Below are positions 53,280 through 61,687 of a stretch of 64,000 nucleotides of DNA, piece by piece; the first letter of the stretch is position 1; the number at the start of each line of letters is the position of its first letter. The DNA lies in the NCBI GenBank assembly GCA_934654775.1, contig CAKUGR010000006.1, positions 1-64,000 of the forward strand, in the 5' to 3' direction. Source of the DNA: an uncultured Collinsella sp. (GTDB lineage Bacteria; Actinomycetota; Coriobacteriia; Coriobacteriales; Coriobacteriaceae). The notes under the pieces are model-generated. The model saw nothing but the letters and a program-made list of their open reading frames with translations, was not told the origin of the DNA and did not search any database. The translations under genes were made by a program, and so were the position numbers.

Positions 53280-54356
53280 ATGGCATTCGACCCCATACAA
53301 GAGGATTGCCATCGCCTCGTTCTTGAGGCCTTGCGCCGCGACAATATCCCGCTCACCGACGGCCCCGCCGTAGAGCGCCTGATGGAACAATTCACCCGTA
53401 ACCCCGCGCCGCTCATCGTGCACGACCGCGACCGCGCCGGGCACCTCATTGCCAAGGTGGTCGAGGCTGTCGACTACCGCATTCCCTTTATCCCCGACGA
53501 CGCCCAGGCAGAGCAAGAAGAGACCGCTGCCGAGAACATGCTTCGCGAGGCAGCTGCGCTCGACCCGAGCAACTGGGATGCCCAGCGCATGCTGTGCGCG
53601 CTCACCGCCGAATCTAACGAGGAATACGTGCAGTATCTGGTGTCCAAGTGCGACGAGGTGGAGCACGATCTGGCGCTCAAGATTGCCTCGGCGCAGGACC
53701 CCTACGAGCGTGAGGCCGCAGGCGACCTGACCCGCCGTCCCTACCTGCGCTGGCTTGCCGCCTTGGCATCACGCGCGCTCATTAGCGGCCGCTACCGCAT
53801 GTCGCTGGATGCCGCGAATCGCAGCCTGGACTTTGCGCCCAACGACCCCGCCGGCGTCCGCCATACTGCGATGCTTGCCATGGCAAAGCTCGAATACCCT
53901 GCCGAGGAGCTCAAGCGTTTTCGTTCCGCCCACTCCGTGCCCTATCTTGCCAACACGCCGCTGCGCCGCCGTCCCAAAGATGCAGAGCGCGACCTGGACC
54001 CGTGGACGCTCATCGCGCTGATGAGCGCTGCCTGGCGCGAGCTGGATTACGAGGGCGCCGAACACTACCTGCGCATCCTGGTGCGCTCATGCCCGCACGC
54101 GGCCGAAGCGCTCTACTTCCAAACCGAGTTTCCCGATGGCGTCTATGCCCGCGTCAACGTGGGCGTGGGCTCCACCGATGAGCTCGTCCTTGCCCTGTCC
54201 GAGGCGACGCCGGTACTGCAGGAGGGCCTAGGCGCGCCCGACAACGCCAGCTTTGCCGCCTGGGTCGCCACCAACGACATCGTGCGCTCCCAGATCGACG
54301 AGCGCATCCTGCGCGCAGCCGAACAGGGGCTTCCATTTAAGGGAGGGGACCTCTAA
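53280..54356 (+). CDS. Helical-repeat protein A of the MurT-GatD operon
   Basis: The 358-residue all-helical protein contains TPR-like pairs (PYLRWLAALASRALISGRYRMSLDAANRSL, WRELDYEGAEHYLRILVRSCPHAAEALYF). I recognise no named family. AAAGGAGG precedes the ATG. It overlaps the next, related gene by 1 nt. The operon context with MurT-GatD hints at a cell-envelope scaffold role, which is only inference. Confidence 0.65.
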   Translation: MAFDPIQEDCHRLVLEALRRDNIPLTDGPAVERLMEQFTRNPAPLIVHDRDRAGHLIAKVVEAVDYRIPFIPDDAQAEQEETAAENMLREAAALDPSNWDAQRMLCALTAESNEEYVQYLVSKCDEVEHDLALKIASAQDPYEREAAGDLTRRPYLRWLAALASRALISGRYRMSLDAANRSLDFAPNDPAGVRHTAMLAMAKLEYPAEELKRFRSAHSVPYLANTPLRRRPKDAERDLDPWTLIALMSAAWRELDYEGAEHYLRILVRSCPHAAEALYFQTEFPDGVYARVNVGVGSTDELVLALSEATPVLQEGLGAPDNASFAAWVATNDIVRSQIDERILRAAEQGLPFKGGDL

Positions 54357-55399
54357 TGGATCCGAGCGTCTACATCCCCGCCTACTTGGAGCGCACCTAT
54401 CTGGCGTCGCACCCCGAGCTCACCGATGCAGCACGCGAGCTTGTCCATAACGACATCAGCGCAAACCCTCACAAGTATGCGCAGACCGAGCATACCCAAG
54501 CGTTGCTGTCCTATGCCGGCGTTCATTGTCATTTGCTTGACGAGCTCCATCGCATCGAGGACATGGGCAGCGACGAGGAGTTCGAGCAGACGCGCAATCG
54601 TCTGTTCGACGACATGCGCGATGAGCTGCTCAAGATCGTCCGCGTCGATGCGCTAGCCGTCGACGCGCAGCTGCTCGCCATCATCCTGGCGGACACGCCC
54701 GTTGACGCCTGCCTAGGCGACCTGATGAAGCTCGAGGCGGGCACGGCCGACTACCTGCAACAGAGCGTACCCGGGTTTGATATGGAGGCCCCGCACTACT
54801 GGGCCAACAAGGTGTTGGCGGACGGTGTGACGGCGGCCGATCTCACCGTAAGCGAGCCGGCGCTTATCGGGTGGCTCCACACGCTCGAGGCCATCTCGCA
54901 GCTGTGCATGGCGAGCGCCCGCTACCGTGCTGCTGCCAACTACGCTCGCCGCGTCCTTAAAGCAGAAGGCTATCCCACCCGGGCCGCCGGCACCGTGCTG
55001 CTTGCCCTCGCCCGCTTGGAAGACCAGGACGGCTTTTTTGCCCTGGCGCATCAGCTCGAGGAACAGATGGGGGCAGACGCACTCGAAAACTCTCCTTGGT
55101 ACCTACTCGCCCGCACGATTCTGCTGTTTAAAACAAACAAGATGCGCCCGGCGACGCGCGCGCTGCGTGAGTTCGCTAACCGTTGCGAGGGCGGCGCGTT
55201 CTTCTTGCTGAACCCCATGTACCAGACGCCGTATCTTCCCTGCCGACCCGAGCCGCGCGACCCCTGGGACCTCTCGCACCAGGCGGTTTGGGAAGCCGAC
55301 GGCATTATCTCGGACACCCCCGACTTTGCCCCCTGGGCCAACGCCTGCGAAGACGTATCGCAGCTTGCCCAGGAATTTGCGCGCCGCTACGGCTTTTAG
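54356..55399 (+). CDS. Helical-repeat protein B, paralogue of the upstream gene
   Basis: The 347-residue helical protein keeps the same order of elements as its upstream neighbour (LIGWLHTLEAISQLCMASARYRAAANYARRVL aligns with the RPYLRWLAAL...AANRSL region), so the two look like an old tandem duplication. The start overlaps the previous stop (TAATG). It ends 45 nt before the MurT-GatD gene. Function unknown. Confidence 0.65.
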   Translation: MDPSVYIPAYLERTYLASHPELTDAARELVHNDISANPHKYAQTEHTQALLSYAGVHCHLLDELHRIEDMGSDEEFEQTRNRLFDDMRDELLKIVRVDALAVDAQLLAIILADTPVDACLGDLMKLEAGTADYLQQSVPGFDMEAPHYWANKVLADGVTAADLTVSEPALIGWLHTLEAISQLCMASARYRAAANYARRVLKAEGYPTRAAGTVLLALARLEDQDGFFALAHQLEEQMGADALENSPWYLLARTILLFKTNKMRPATRALREFANRCEGGAFFLLNPMYQTPYLPCRPEPRDPWDLSHQAVWEADGIISDTPDFAPWANACEDVSQLAQEFARRYGF

Positions 55400-55444
55400 C
55401 GACGCGATCGCCCCGACCATGTCATCTATGTTAGGAACGGCTTC

Positions 55445-57622
55445 ATGAACCTCCGCTCATCTCTCGCCTGCACCTCGAGCGATATCGCCCGCTGGGGACT
55501 GCGCTCTGTCCTCAAACGCCAGGGTGGCGTGCTTCCCGGCCGCATCGCCATGAAGATCGACCCCGAGCTGCTAAGCGACCTCGCGAGCCTGGTCGACCGC
55601 AGTGTGGTGATCACCGGTACTAATGGGAAGACCACCACATCCAACCTCATCGCCGACGCAGTTGCTGCCAGCGGTGCTACCGTGGTGTGCAACCGTGCCG
55701 GCAACAATATGGAGCCTGGCGTGGTGGGTGCTCTGCTCGAAGCCCGCGGCGGCCTTAAGCACACCAGCAGCGGCAAGCGCGTGGGCGTTTTTGAGTGCGA
55801 CGAGCTCTACACCGTACGCGTTCTGCCCAAGCTCAAGCCGACGTACTTTGTGCTGCTCAACCTGTTCCGCGACCAGCTAGACCGCTACGGCGAAATCGAC
55901 CATACCCAGGACGTTATCGCCCATGCGTTGGAGCTCTCTCCGGCAACAACGCTCATCTACAACGCAGACGACCCGCTGTGTGCCGCGATTGCCGCGCGCG
56001 TTCCCAACGCAAGCATCGCCTTTGGCATCGACGGCGCCACGGGCACCGAGTCCGACCGCATTAGCGATTCGCGTTTTTGCTCACAGTGCAACGCGCCGTT
56101 GGAGTACGACTATGTGCAGTACGGACAGCTCGGAGCTTATCATTGTCCTTCGTGCGGATGGGAGCGTCCCGCGCTGGTCCGTCGCGTGACGGGCGTGGAG
56201 CTCGGCTGCGACGGCTACGGCTTTGACCTGGTCTTTGGATCTGCGTCCGACGCGGCTGCCGTACACATCGCCACACGCTACAACGGCCTGTATATGGTCT
56301 ACAACGTTGCCGCCGCCTTCTTTGCGGCGCGCGAGATGGGCGTGGACGCGGCGCATTTGCAGCCCACGCTCGATGCCTACGTGCCAGCAGGTGGTCGCAT
56401 GGGCCGCTGGAACATTGCCGGCCGCACCGTCGAGGCCAACCTGGCCAAGAATCCCGTGGGCTTCGATCGTCAGATTCAGTCCATTAAAACGGCAGGTGGC
56501 AGGCTCTGCGCCTTCTTCCTGAACGACAATGACGCCGACGGCCACGATGTCTCGTGGATCTACGACGTCGACTTCGAGCGCATCGCCGACACGCCGGGTC
56601 TTGTCGCCTTTGCCGGCGGCACGCGTGCGCACGACATGCAGGTGCGCCTCAAGTACGCCGGCATCGACGCCGCCATTATCTCGGACGTCGCGCAGGCAAT
56701 TGGCGCCGTGGCGGATGAGGCCGCCGGCGACACTTTCTACGCCGTCGCTAACTACACGGCCTTCCCGCCGCTGGTCAAGGAGCTCGACGAACTTAAGGGC
56801 GCCGATGCGAGCTCGGTTGTCTCCTGCGCCGTAACGCCCGCCGACGGCAGCGCTGTCCCCACCGATATTGCGCCGGTCGAGCTTTCGCGCCCGTTGCGCA
56901 TCGTCTACCTGTATCCCGATGCGCTCAACCTCTACGCCGACGGCGGCAACGTTATCGCGCTCGAACGCCGCTGCGCCTGGCGCGGCATTCCCGTGCGCGT
57001 GGACGAAGTCCACATGGGCGAGACGCTCGACCTGACCGACGCCGACATCGTTATGATGGGCGGTGGCTCCGATCGCGACCAGCTGGCGGTTGCACATGAA
57101 CTGCTCGCTCAAAAAGACAAGGTCGCGGCCTATGTTGAAGACGGCGGCACACTGCTTGCCATCTGCGGCGGCTATCAGCTGCTCGGCCGTTCGTACTATA
57201 TGGGCGAGAATCGCATCGAGGGCCTGGGCGTCATTGCCGCCGAGACCGTGCGCGGTTCCGACCGCCTGATCGGCAACGTCGCCGTCAAGACCGACCTGGC
57301 ACCCGAGCCCTTTGTGGGATTCGAGAACCACGGCGGCCGCACCCTGCTCGATACAGGCGCCACGCCGCTCGGAACGTCCGTCGTCACGGGCACCGGCAAC
57401 AACGGCGACGATGGCTTTGAGGGCCTCGTCTACAAGGGCGTGATCGGCACGTACCTGCACGGGCCGGCGCTGCCCAAAAACCCCGAACTCGCCGACTGGC
57501 TGATCGAGCACGCCCTCGAGCGCCGCGGCGACGCACAGGCCAACGCTCTGCTGCCGCTCAAACCCCTCGACGACACCTACGAGCACGCCGCCCACGACGC
57601 CGCCATGAAGCTCCTCCCCTAG
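55445..57622 (+). CDS. MurT-GatD fusion, lipid II isoglutamine synthase
   Basis: The 725-residue protein joins two normally separate subunits. Residues 1 to about 440 are MurT: the Mur-ligase ATP loop VITGTNGKTTTSNLI, FECDELYTVRVLPKLKP, a four-cysteine ribbon CSQC...CPSC and the DUF1727 tail. Residues about 490-725 are GatD, a CobB/CobQ-like glutaminase with catalytic Cys in LAICGGYQLLG and His in YLHGPALPKNP. Together they amidate the D-glutamate of lipid II. In staphylococci and streptococci two genes encode this; here one chain does. AGGAA precedes the ATG. A terminator hairpin follows. Confidence 0.9.
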   Translation: MNLRSSLACTSSDIARWGLRSVLKRQGGVLPGRIAMKIDPELLSDLASLVDRSVVITGTNGKTTTSNLIADAVAASGATVVCNRAGNNMEPGVVGALLEARGGLKHTSSGKRVGVFECDELYTVRVLPKLKPTYFVLLNLFRDQLDRYGEIDHTQDVIAHALELSPATTLIYNADDPLCAAIAARVPNASIAFGIDGATGTESDRISDSRFCSQCNAPLEYDYVQYGQLGAYHCPSCGWERPALVRRVTGVELGCDGYGFDLVFGSASDAAAVHIATRYNGLYMVYNVAAAFFAAREMGVDAAHLQPTLDAYVPAGGRMGRWNIAGRTVEANLAKNPVGFDRQIQSIKTAGGRLCAFFLNDNDADGHDVSWIYDVDFERIADTPGLVAFAGGTRAHDMQVRLKYAGIDAAIISDVAQAIGAVADEAAGDTFYAVANYTAFPPLVKELDELKGADASSVVSCAVTPADGSAVPTDIAPVELSRPLRIVYLYPDALNLYADGGNVIALERRCAWRGIPVRVDEVHMGETLDLTDADIVMMGGGSDRDQLAVAHELLAQKDKVAAYVEDGGTLLAICGGYQLLGRSYYMGENRIEGLGVIAAETVRGSDRLIGNVAVKTDLAPEPFVGFENHGGRTLLDTGATPLGTSVVTGTGNNGDDGFEGLVYKGVIGTYLHGPALPKNPELADWLIEHALERRGDAQANALLPLKPLDDTYEHAAHDAAMKLLP

Positions 57623-57628
57623 CACCCC

Positions 57629-57666
57629 ACCACCACAAAGGGGACAGGCACCTTTGTGGTGGTTTT
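57629..57666 (+). terminator. Terminator and palindromic repeat, copy 5
   Basis: Stem ACCACCACAAAGG / CCTTTGTGGTGGT around GGACAGGCA, followed by TTTT. It ends the MurT-GatD operon and shares the AAAGGGGACAG core with the other intergenic palindromes. Confidence 0.75.
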
Positions 57667-57722
57667 CCAGTTTGCCAACGATATACGCGCCGGCAAAAAA
57701 GTCTGCTATACTCTTTCCCGCT

Positions 57723-57799
57723 GTCCCCATCGTCTAGCGGCCAAGGACGCCACCCTTTCAAGGTGGATATCGCGGGTTCGAATCCCGCTGGGGGCACCA
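57723..57799 (+). tRNA. tRNA-Glu (anticodon TTC), CCA encoded
   Basis: Acceptor stem GTCCCCA pairs with TGGGGGC, the anticodon stem CCACC/GGTGG encloses the loop CTTTCAA with anticodon TTC, and the T arm is GCGGGTTCGAATCCCGC. The discriminator A and the CCA end are encoded. A strong terminator follows within 12 nt. Confidence 0.95.
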
Positions 57800-57810
57800 T
57801 TTGAAATGCA

Positions 57811-57846
57811 AAGCCCGTTACCCTTGTGGTGACGGGCTTTTTTCTT
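57811..57846 (+). terminator. Terminator of the tRNA-Glu gene
   Basis: Stem AAGCCCGT / ACGGGCTT followed by TTTTTTCTTC. Confidence 0.85.
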
Positions 57847-57902
57847 CTCCAACGCCGGGATTCGAATCCGACACGGTGCCGATCCACACTGCATCCGGGG
57901 GC

Positions 57903-58126
57903 CCGTGTTCAAAAAGTGGCAAATATGAGTACTGATACCAATTTAGTAGCAGCGATTTATGACCTACAGAGGGTAAATCTGGACCAAAACCGGCCAACAG
58001 AGGGACATTGATGCCTATTCATCGGCTGCGTATCTGGACATATGTTGCGTAACTTGCAGAATAGTGCTAATTAATTATGATACTCAACAGGTGACAGTAC
58101 TCATATTTGGCATTTTTTGAACACGG
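57903..58126. mobile_element. MITE-like element with 32-bp terminal inverted repeats
   Basis: The first 32 nt (CCGTGTTCAAAAAGTGGCAA, then ATATGAGTACTG) are repeated in reverse complement at the right end with only two changes (AAAAATGCC variant). The 224-bp element has an AT-rich interior without a gene, typical of a non-autonomous miniature element. No target-site duplication is obvious. It sits in the 457-nt gap between tRNA-Glu and the glutamine synthetase gene. Confidence 0.6.
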
Positions 58127-58238
58127 TCCCTTACGAGACCGGCGAATCGATCTCGAAGCGAATCCAAACCGTCAATTTCACTCCAACACAACGCCCCGCA
58201 TGCCAAACACATGCGCCATATGTGCGCCAAACTCGGCG

Positions 58239-58275
58239 CAAAAAGCCGGGGCCCGCGCGATGCGGACCCCGGCTC
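58239..58275 (-). terminator. Terminator of glutamine synthetase gene
   Basis: Stem AGCCGGGG / CCCCGGCT, extended by further GC pairs, followed on the minus strand by CTTTTTGCG. Confidence 0.75.
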
Positions 58276-58303
58276 AATACCGTGACGATATATCGGTTAC
58301 GTT

Positions 58304-60391
58304 CTACACGTAGAACAGGATGTCGTCGTAGGTCGGGACCGGCCAGTAGTCGGCGGCCACGATCTCCTCCATGGCATCCACGGCGGCGCGCAGCGTATCC
58401 ATAGCGGGAACGACCTCGTGTGCATACACATTGGCCTGCTCCTGGCCATCGAGGGCCTCGGCCTTCTGGTGTACGGCGTCGAGCGCCTTGATAGAGTCGT
58501 TGATGGCGGTGATGCCGTTGCAGAGCTTGTTAAGCGTGTTCTGCTCGCACTGCATGGCAGCATCGGCACCGGCAGCGCGGATTGCCTCCAGGCCCTTAGC
58601 GACCTTGGTGGCATAGGCGGTGATGACCGGGCGATAGGTACGACGCGCCTCGCGAACCATCGTGGTAGCCTCGATGTTCATGAGCTTGTTGTACTTCTCG
58701 AGCTTGCAGTCGTAACGGCACTGGGCCTCGGCCTTGGTCAGGACGCCCGTCTCCTCAAAGAGCGCAATGGCCTTATCGGAAACAAAGGCGGGCAGGGCGT
58801 CGGCCGTGGTCTTGTTGTTGGCAAGGCCGCGCTTCTCGGCCTCGACGGGCCACTCATCGGAGTAGCCGTCACCGGAGAACAGGATGCGCTGGTGATCGGT
58901 CAGCACCTTCTTGCAGTACTCGAGCGCGGCATCCTGGAAATCATCCTCGGGCGTACCCTCAAGGGCATCGGCGAAGGACTTGAGCGACTTGGCCACGGCG
59001 GCATCGAGCACCAGGTTGGAGTCGGAGACGTTCTGCTCGGAGCCGCAGGCACGGAACTCGAACTTGTTGCCGGTGAAGGCAAACGGGGAGGTGCGGTTGC
59101 GGTCGGTGTTGTCCTGCATCAGCTTGGGCAGGGTATCGGCGCCCAGGTCGAGCACGCCGCGCGTGGCATGGACGGAAGCCTTGCCATCGATGATCTTCTC
59201 GACGACCTCGGTAAGCTGGTCGCCCAGGAAGATGGACATAATCGCCGGAGGAGCCTCATTGGCGCCCAGACGATGATCGTTGCCGGCCGAGGCAACGGAG
59301 GCACGCAGGAGCTCCTGATAGTTATCGACGGCCTCGATCACCGCGGTGAGGAAGACGATGAACTGCAGGTTGTCGAGCGGGGTGTCGCCCGGATCGAGCA
59401 GATTCTCGGACTCGGTGCCAAGCGACCAGTTATTGTGCTTGCCCGAACCGTTGATGCCCTCGAAGGGCTTCTCGTGCAGTAGGCAGACCAAGTCGTGGCG
59501 GGAGGCGATGAGCTTCATCTTCTCCATCATGACCAGATTCTGGTCGATGGCCTCGTTGACCTCGCCATAGACCGGTGCGAGCTCATGCTGGCAGGGAGCA
59601 ACCTCGTTGTGCTTGGTCTTGGCAGGAATGCCAAGCGCCCACAGTTCATCGTCCAGATCCTTCATGTAGGCCGAGACGGTGGGGCGGATAGCGCCAAAAT
59701 AGTGCTCCTCGAGCTCCTGGCCCTTGCAGGGGGCAGCACCAAAGAGGGTGCGGCCGGTGATGACCAGGTCCTTGCGCTTGCGGTAAGCGTCCTTCTTGAT
59801 CAGGAAGTACTCCTGCTCGTCGCCCACGGAAGGAACAACCTTCTTGGGGGTCTTGCCAAACAGCGCCAGAACGCGCTTGGACTCACGCGAGAGCGCGGTC
59901 ATGGAGCGCAGCAGCGGGGTTTTCTTGTCCAGGGCCTCGCCCGTGTAGGAGCAGAAAGCCGTGGGGATGCACAGGACATCGTCCTTGATAAAAGCGGGGC
60001 TGGTGGGATCCCAAGCGGTGTAGCCACGGGCCTCGAAGGTGGCGCGCAGACCGCCGTTGGGGAAGCTGGAGGCATCGGGCTCGCCCTGGATGAGATTCTT
60101 GCCCGTAAACTTGGTAATGGCGGTGCCGTCGTGGTTGGGCTCGAGGAAGCTGTCGTGCTTCTCGGAAGTAATGCCCGAAAGCGGCTGGAACCAGTGCGCG
60201 TAGTGCGTCGCGCCTTTAGAGATGGCCCAGACCTTCATGGCGTGGGCAACGGCGTTGGCCACATCCAGGTCGAGCGGCTCACCGTCCTCGAGGGTTGCAG
60301 CAAGGCGCTTCCAAATGTCCTTGGGGAGGTAGTCCTTCATGACTTCCTCAGAGAACACCATGGTCCCGAAGCGGTCAGTAAGATCGGCCAT
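58304..60391 (-). CDS. glnN: Type III glutamine synthetase
   Basis: The 695-residue GSIII has [37 protein letters not shown] and [30 protein letters not shown], which carry the metal-binding Glu residues and the ammonia/glutamate flap, and a long C-terminal helical domain. It makes glutamine from glutamate, ammonia and ATP and is typical of Bacteroides and gut anaerobes. The start MADLTDRFG at 60391 has AAGGGAG upstream. Eighty nt further upstream is a GlnR-like box, suggesting nitrogen control. Confidence 0.94.
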   Translation of the reverse strand: MADLTDRFGTMVFSEEVMKDYLPKDIWKRLAATLEDGEPLDLDVANAVAHAMKVWAISKGATHYAHWFQPLSGITSEKHDSFLEPNHDGTAITKFTGKNLIQGEPDASSFPNGGLRATFEARGYTAWDPTSPAFIKDDVLCIPTAFCSYTGEALDKKTPLLRSMTALSRESKRVLALFGKTPKKVVPSVGDEQEYFLIKKDAYRKRKDLVITGRTLFGAAPCKGQELEEHYFGAIRPTVSAYMKDLDDELWALGIPAKTKHNEVAPCQHELAPVYGEVNEAIDQNLVMMEKMKLIASRHDLVCLLHEKPFEGINGSGKHNNWSLGTESENLLDPGDTPLDNLQFIVFLTAVIEAVDNYQELLRASVASAGNDHRLGANEAPPAIMSIFLGDQLTEVVEKIIDGKASVHATRGVLDLGADTLPKLMQDNTDRNRTSPFAFTGNKFEFRACGSEQNVSDSNLVLDAAVAKSLKSFADALEGTPEDDFQDAALEYCKKVLTDHQRILFSGDGYSDEWPVEAEKRGLANNKTTADALPAFVSDKAIALFEETGVLTKAEAQCRYDCKLEKYNKLMNIEATTMVREARRTYRPVITAYATKVAKGLEAIRAAGADAAMQCEQNTLNKLCNGITAINDSIKALDAVHQKAEALDGQEQANVYAHEVVPAMDTLRAAVDAMEEIVAADYWPVPTYDDILFYV

Positions 60392-60470
60392 ACGGAACTC
60401 CCTTCGTATCGGCACCGCGTGAGATGCGGTGTTGATTACTAACGAACGAGTCATAGATTAGGCTCGTCGT

Positions 60471-60508
60471 GTTTCCGCAACATTACCGTTATGTTGCTGT
60501 CGCGAAAC
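60471..60508 (-). promoter_or_regulatory. GlnR-like nitrogen box upstream of glnN
   Basis: Read on the minus strand the region gives GTTTC-n6-GCAAC-n6-GTAAT-n6-GAAAC with 11-bp spacing. The actinobacterial GlnR consensus is gTnAC-n6-GaAAC repeated twice; each element here differs from it by at most one base. A -10-like TAATCT lies about 10 nt downstream, so binding would overlap the -35 region, as for known activation sites. Confidence 0.5.
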
Positions 60509-60603
60509 CAATCAATGAGGTTAACGCATCGCGGCGGCGTTGCCACCCTCAACAGCCAATCAACTGTATAAATTGCAGACCTCTCCCCATAGTTTAAGGG
60601 TAG

Positions 60604-60677
60604 TCAATTTGGGATGGGGCTCTATTAACTGGTATTTCGCATCAGATACCAGTCTTTATAGCCCCATCCTAGATTGA
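60604..60677. other. Long imperfect palindrome between glnN and metF
   Basis: Arms TCAATTTGGGATGGGGCT and AGCCCCATCCTAGATTGA (two mismatches) enclose a second perfect stem ACTGGTAT / ATACCAGT. The folded element would be about 74 nt. It may be a small structured RNA, a miniature mobile element or a control element of metF; no coding potential was seen in this 423-nt gap. Confidence 0.5.
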
Positions 60678-60814
60678 CCGCTCTGTTATAGGAAATGCCG
60701 ATAGCAAAGCATCTTTGATTGGTATCCCTAAATCGCGAGTAAAACTCCACCGCGGCACAGTGGTGCTGTAGAATCCTTACAACACATCGCACTAAATATT
60801 TAAAGGAGCACGAT

Positions 60815-61687
60815 ATGCGCGTCGACGAGGTTTTTAAGCAGGCAGCATCCCAGGGCACCACGCCCCTTTCGTTTGAGATGTTCCCGCCCAAGGGCGAGCT
60901 TACCCTCGACACGGCTCGCAAGGTAGCAGGCAACCTGTGCAAGCTTTCGCCGAGCTTTGTCTCGGTCACTTGTTCCGCTGGCGGCTCGGGTAACGGTGCC
61001 ACCACCGCCCCCATCGCGCATATGATTTCGAGCGAATTCGATACACCCTCGGTGGCACACCTTACCTGCGTGGGCCGCTCGCACGCCGATATCGCCGCCA
61101 AGATCGACGAGTATCGCACCGCCGGCGTTGAAAACATCCTGGCCCTGCGCGGCGACCTGCCCGCTGGCGCGACCGAGGACGACAAGCCCGCCTCCGACTA
61201 CGCCTACGCCCGTGACCTCATCCCCGAGCTCGTCGACGCCGGCTTTTGCGTGGGCGCCGCAGCCTACCCCGAGGGCCACATTGCCTGCGAGGATCTCAAC
61301 CTCTCGGTCGAGCACCTCAAGCAAAAGCAAGACGCCGGCGCGAGCTTCTTTGTGACACAGCTCTTCTTTGATAACGAGTGCTTCTATCGCTTCCACGAGC
61401 TTGCCGACAAGGCCGGCATCACCGTACCTATCACCGCGGGCATCATGCCGTTTATGGGCAAGTCGCAGATCAGCCGCATGGTCTTTATGTGCGGCGCGTC
61501 GCTGCCCTCCCCCGTCATCAAGATCCTCGCCAAATACGAGAACGACCCCGAGAGCCTGCAGGCAGCCGGTGTAGATTATGCCGCCCGCCAGCTTTGCGAC
61601 CTCAAGGAGCACGGCGCCGACGGTCTGCACCTGTACACTATGAACCGTCCTGCAATCGCCGCGACCATTATGGAGCGTCTGGGGTAA
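60815..61687 (+). CDS. metF: Methylenetetrahydrofolate reductase
   Basis: The 290-residue TIM-barrel flavoprotein has PLSFEMFPPKGE with the conserved active-site Glu, VTCSAGGSGN, LALRGDLP and FVTQLFFDNECFYRF. It reduces 5,10-methylene-THF to 5-methyl-THF for methionine synthesis. AAAGGAG precedes the ATG. Its stop overlaps the start of the MetH-activation-domain gene by 1 nt, consistent with joint use in the methionine cycle. Confidence 0.94.
   Translation: MRVDEVFKQAASQGTTPLSFEMFPPKGELTLDTARKVAGNLCKLSPSFVSVTCSAGGSGNGATTAPIAHMISSEFDTPSVAHLTCVGRSHADIAAKIDEYRTAGVENILALRGDLPAGATEDDKPASDYAYARDLIPELVDAGFCVGAAAYPEGHIACEDLNLSVEHLKQKQDAGASFFVTQLFFDNECFYRFHELADKAGITVPITAGIMPFMGKSQISRMVFMCGASLPSPVIKILAKYENDPESLQAAGVDYAARQLCDLKEHGADGLHLYTMNRPAIAATIMERLG

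Noticed and set aside
56081..57730. A 549-codon minus-strand frame opposite the MurT-GatD gene.
   Set aside because: Antisense shadow of a strongly conserved enzyme; it even runs into the tRNA region.
57840..57890. A second tRNA after tRNA-Glu suggested by GGGATTCGAATCC.
   Set aside because: Only a T-arm-like segment is present; no acceptor, D or anticodon stem can be built.
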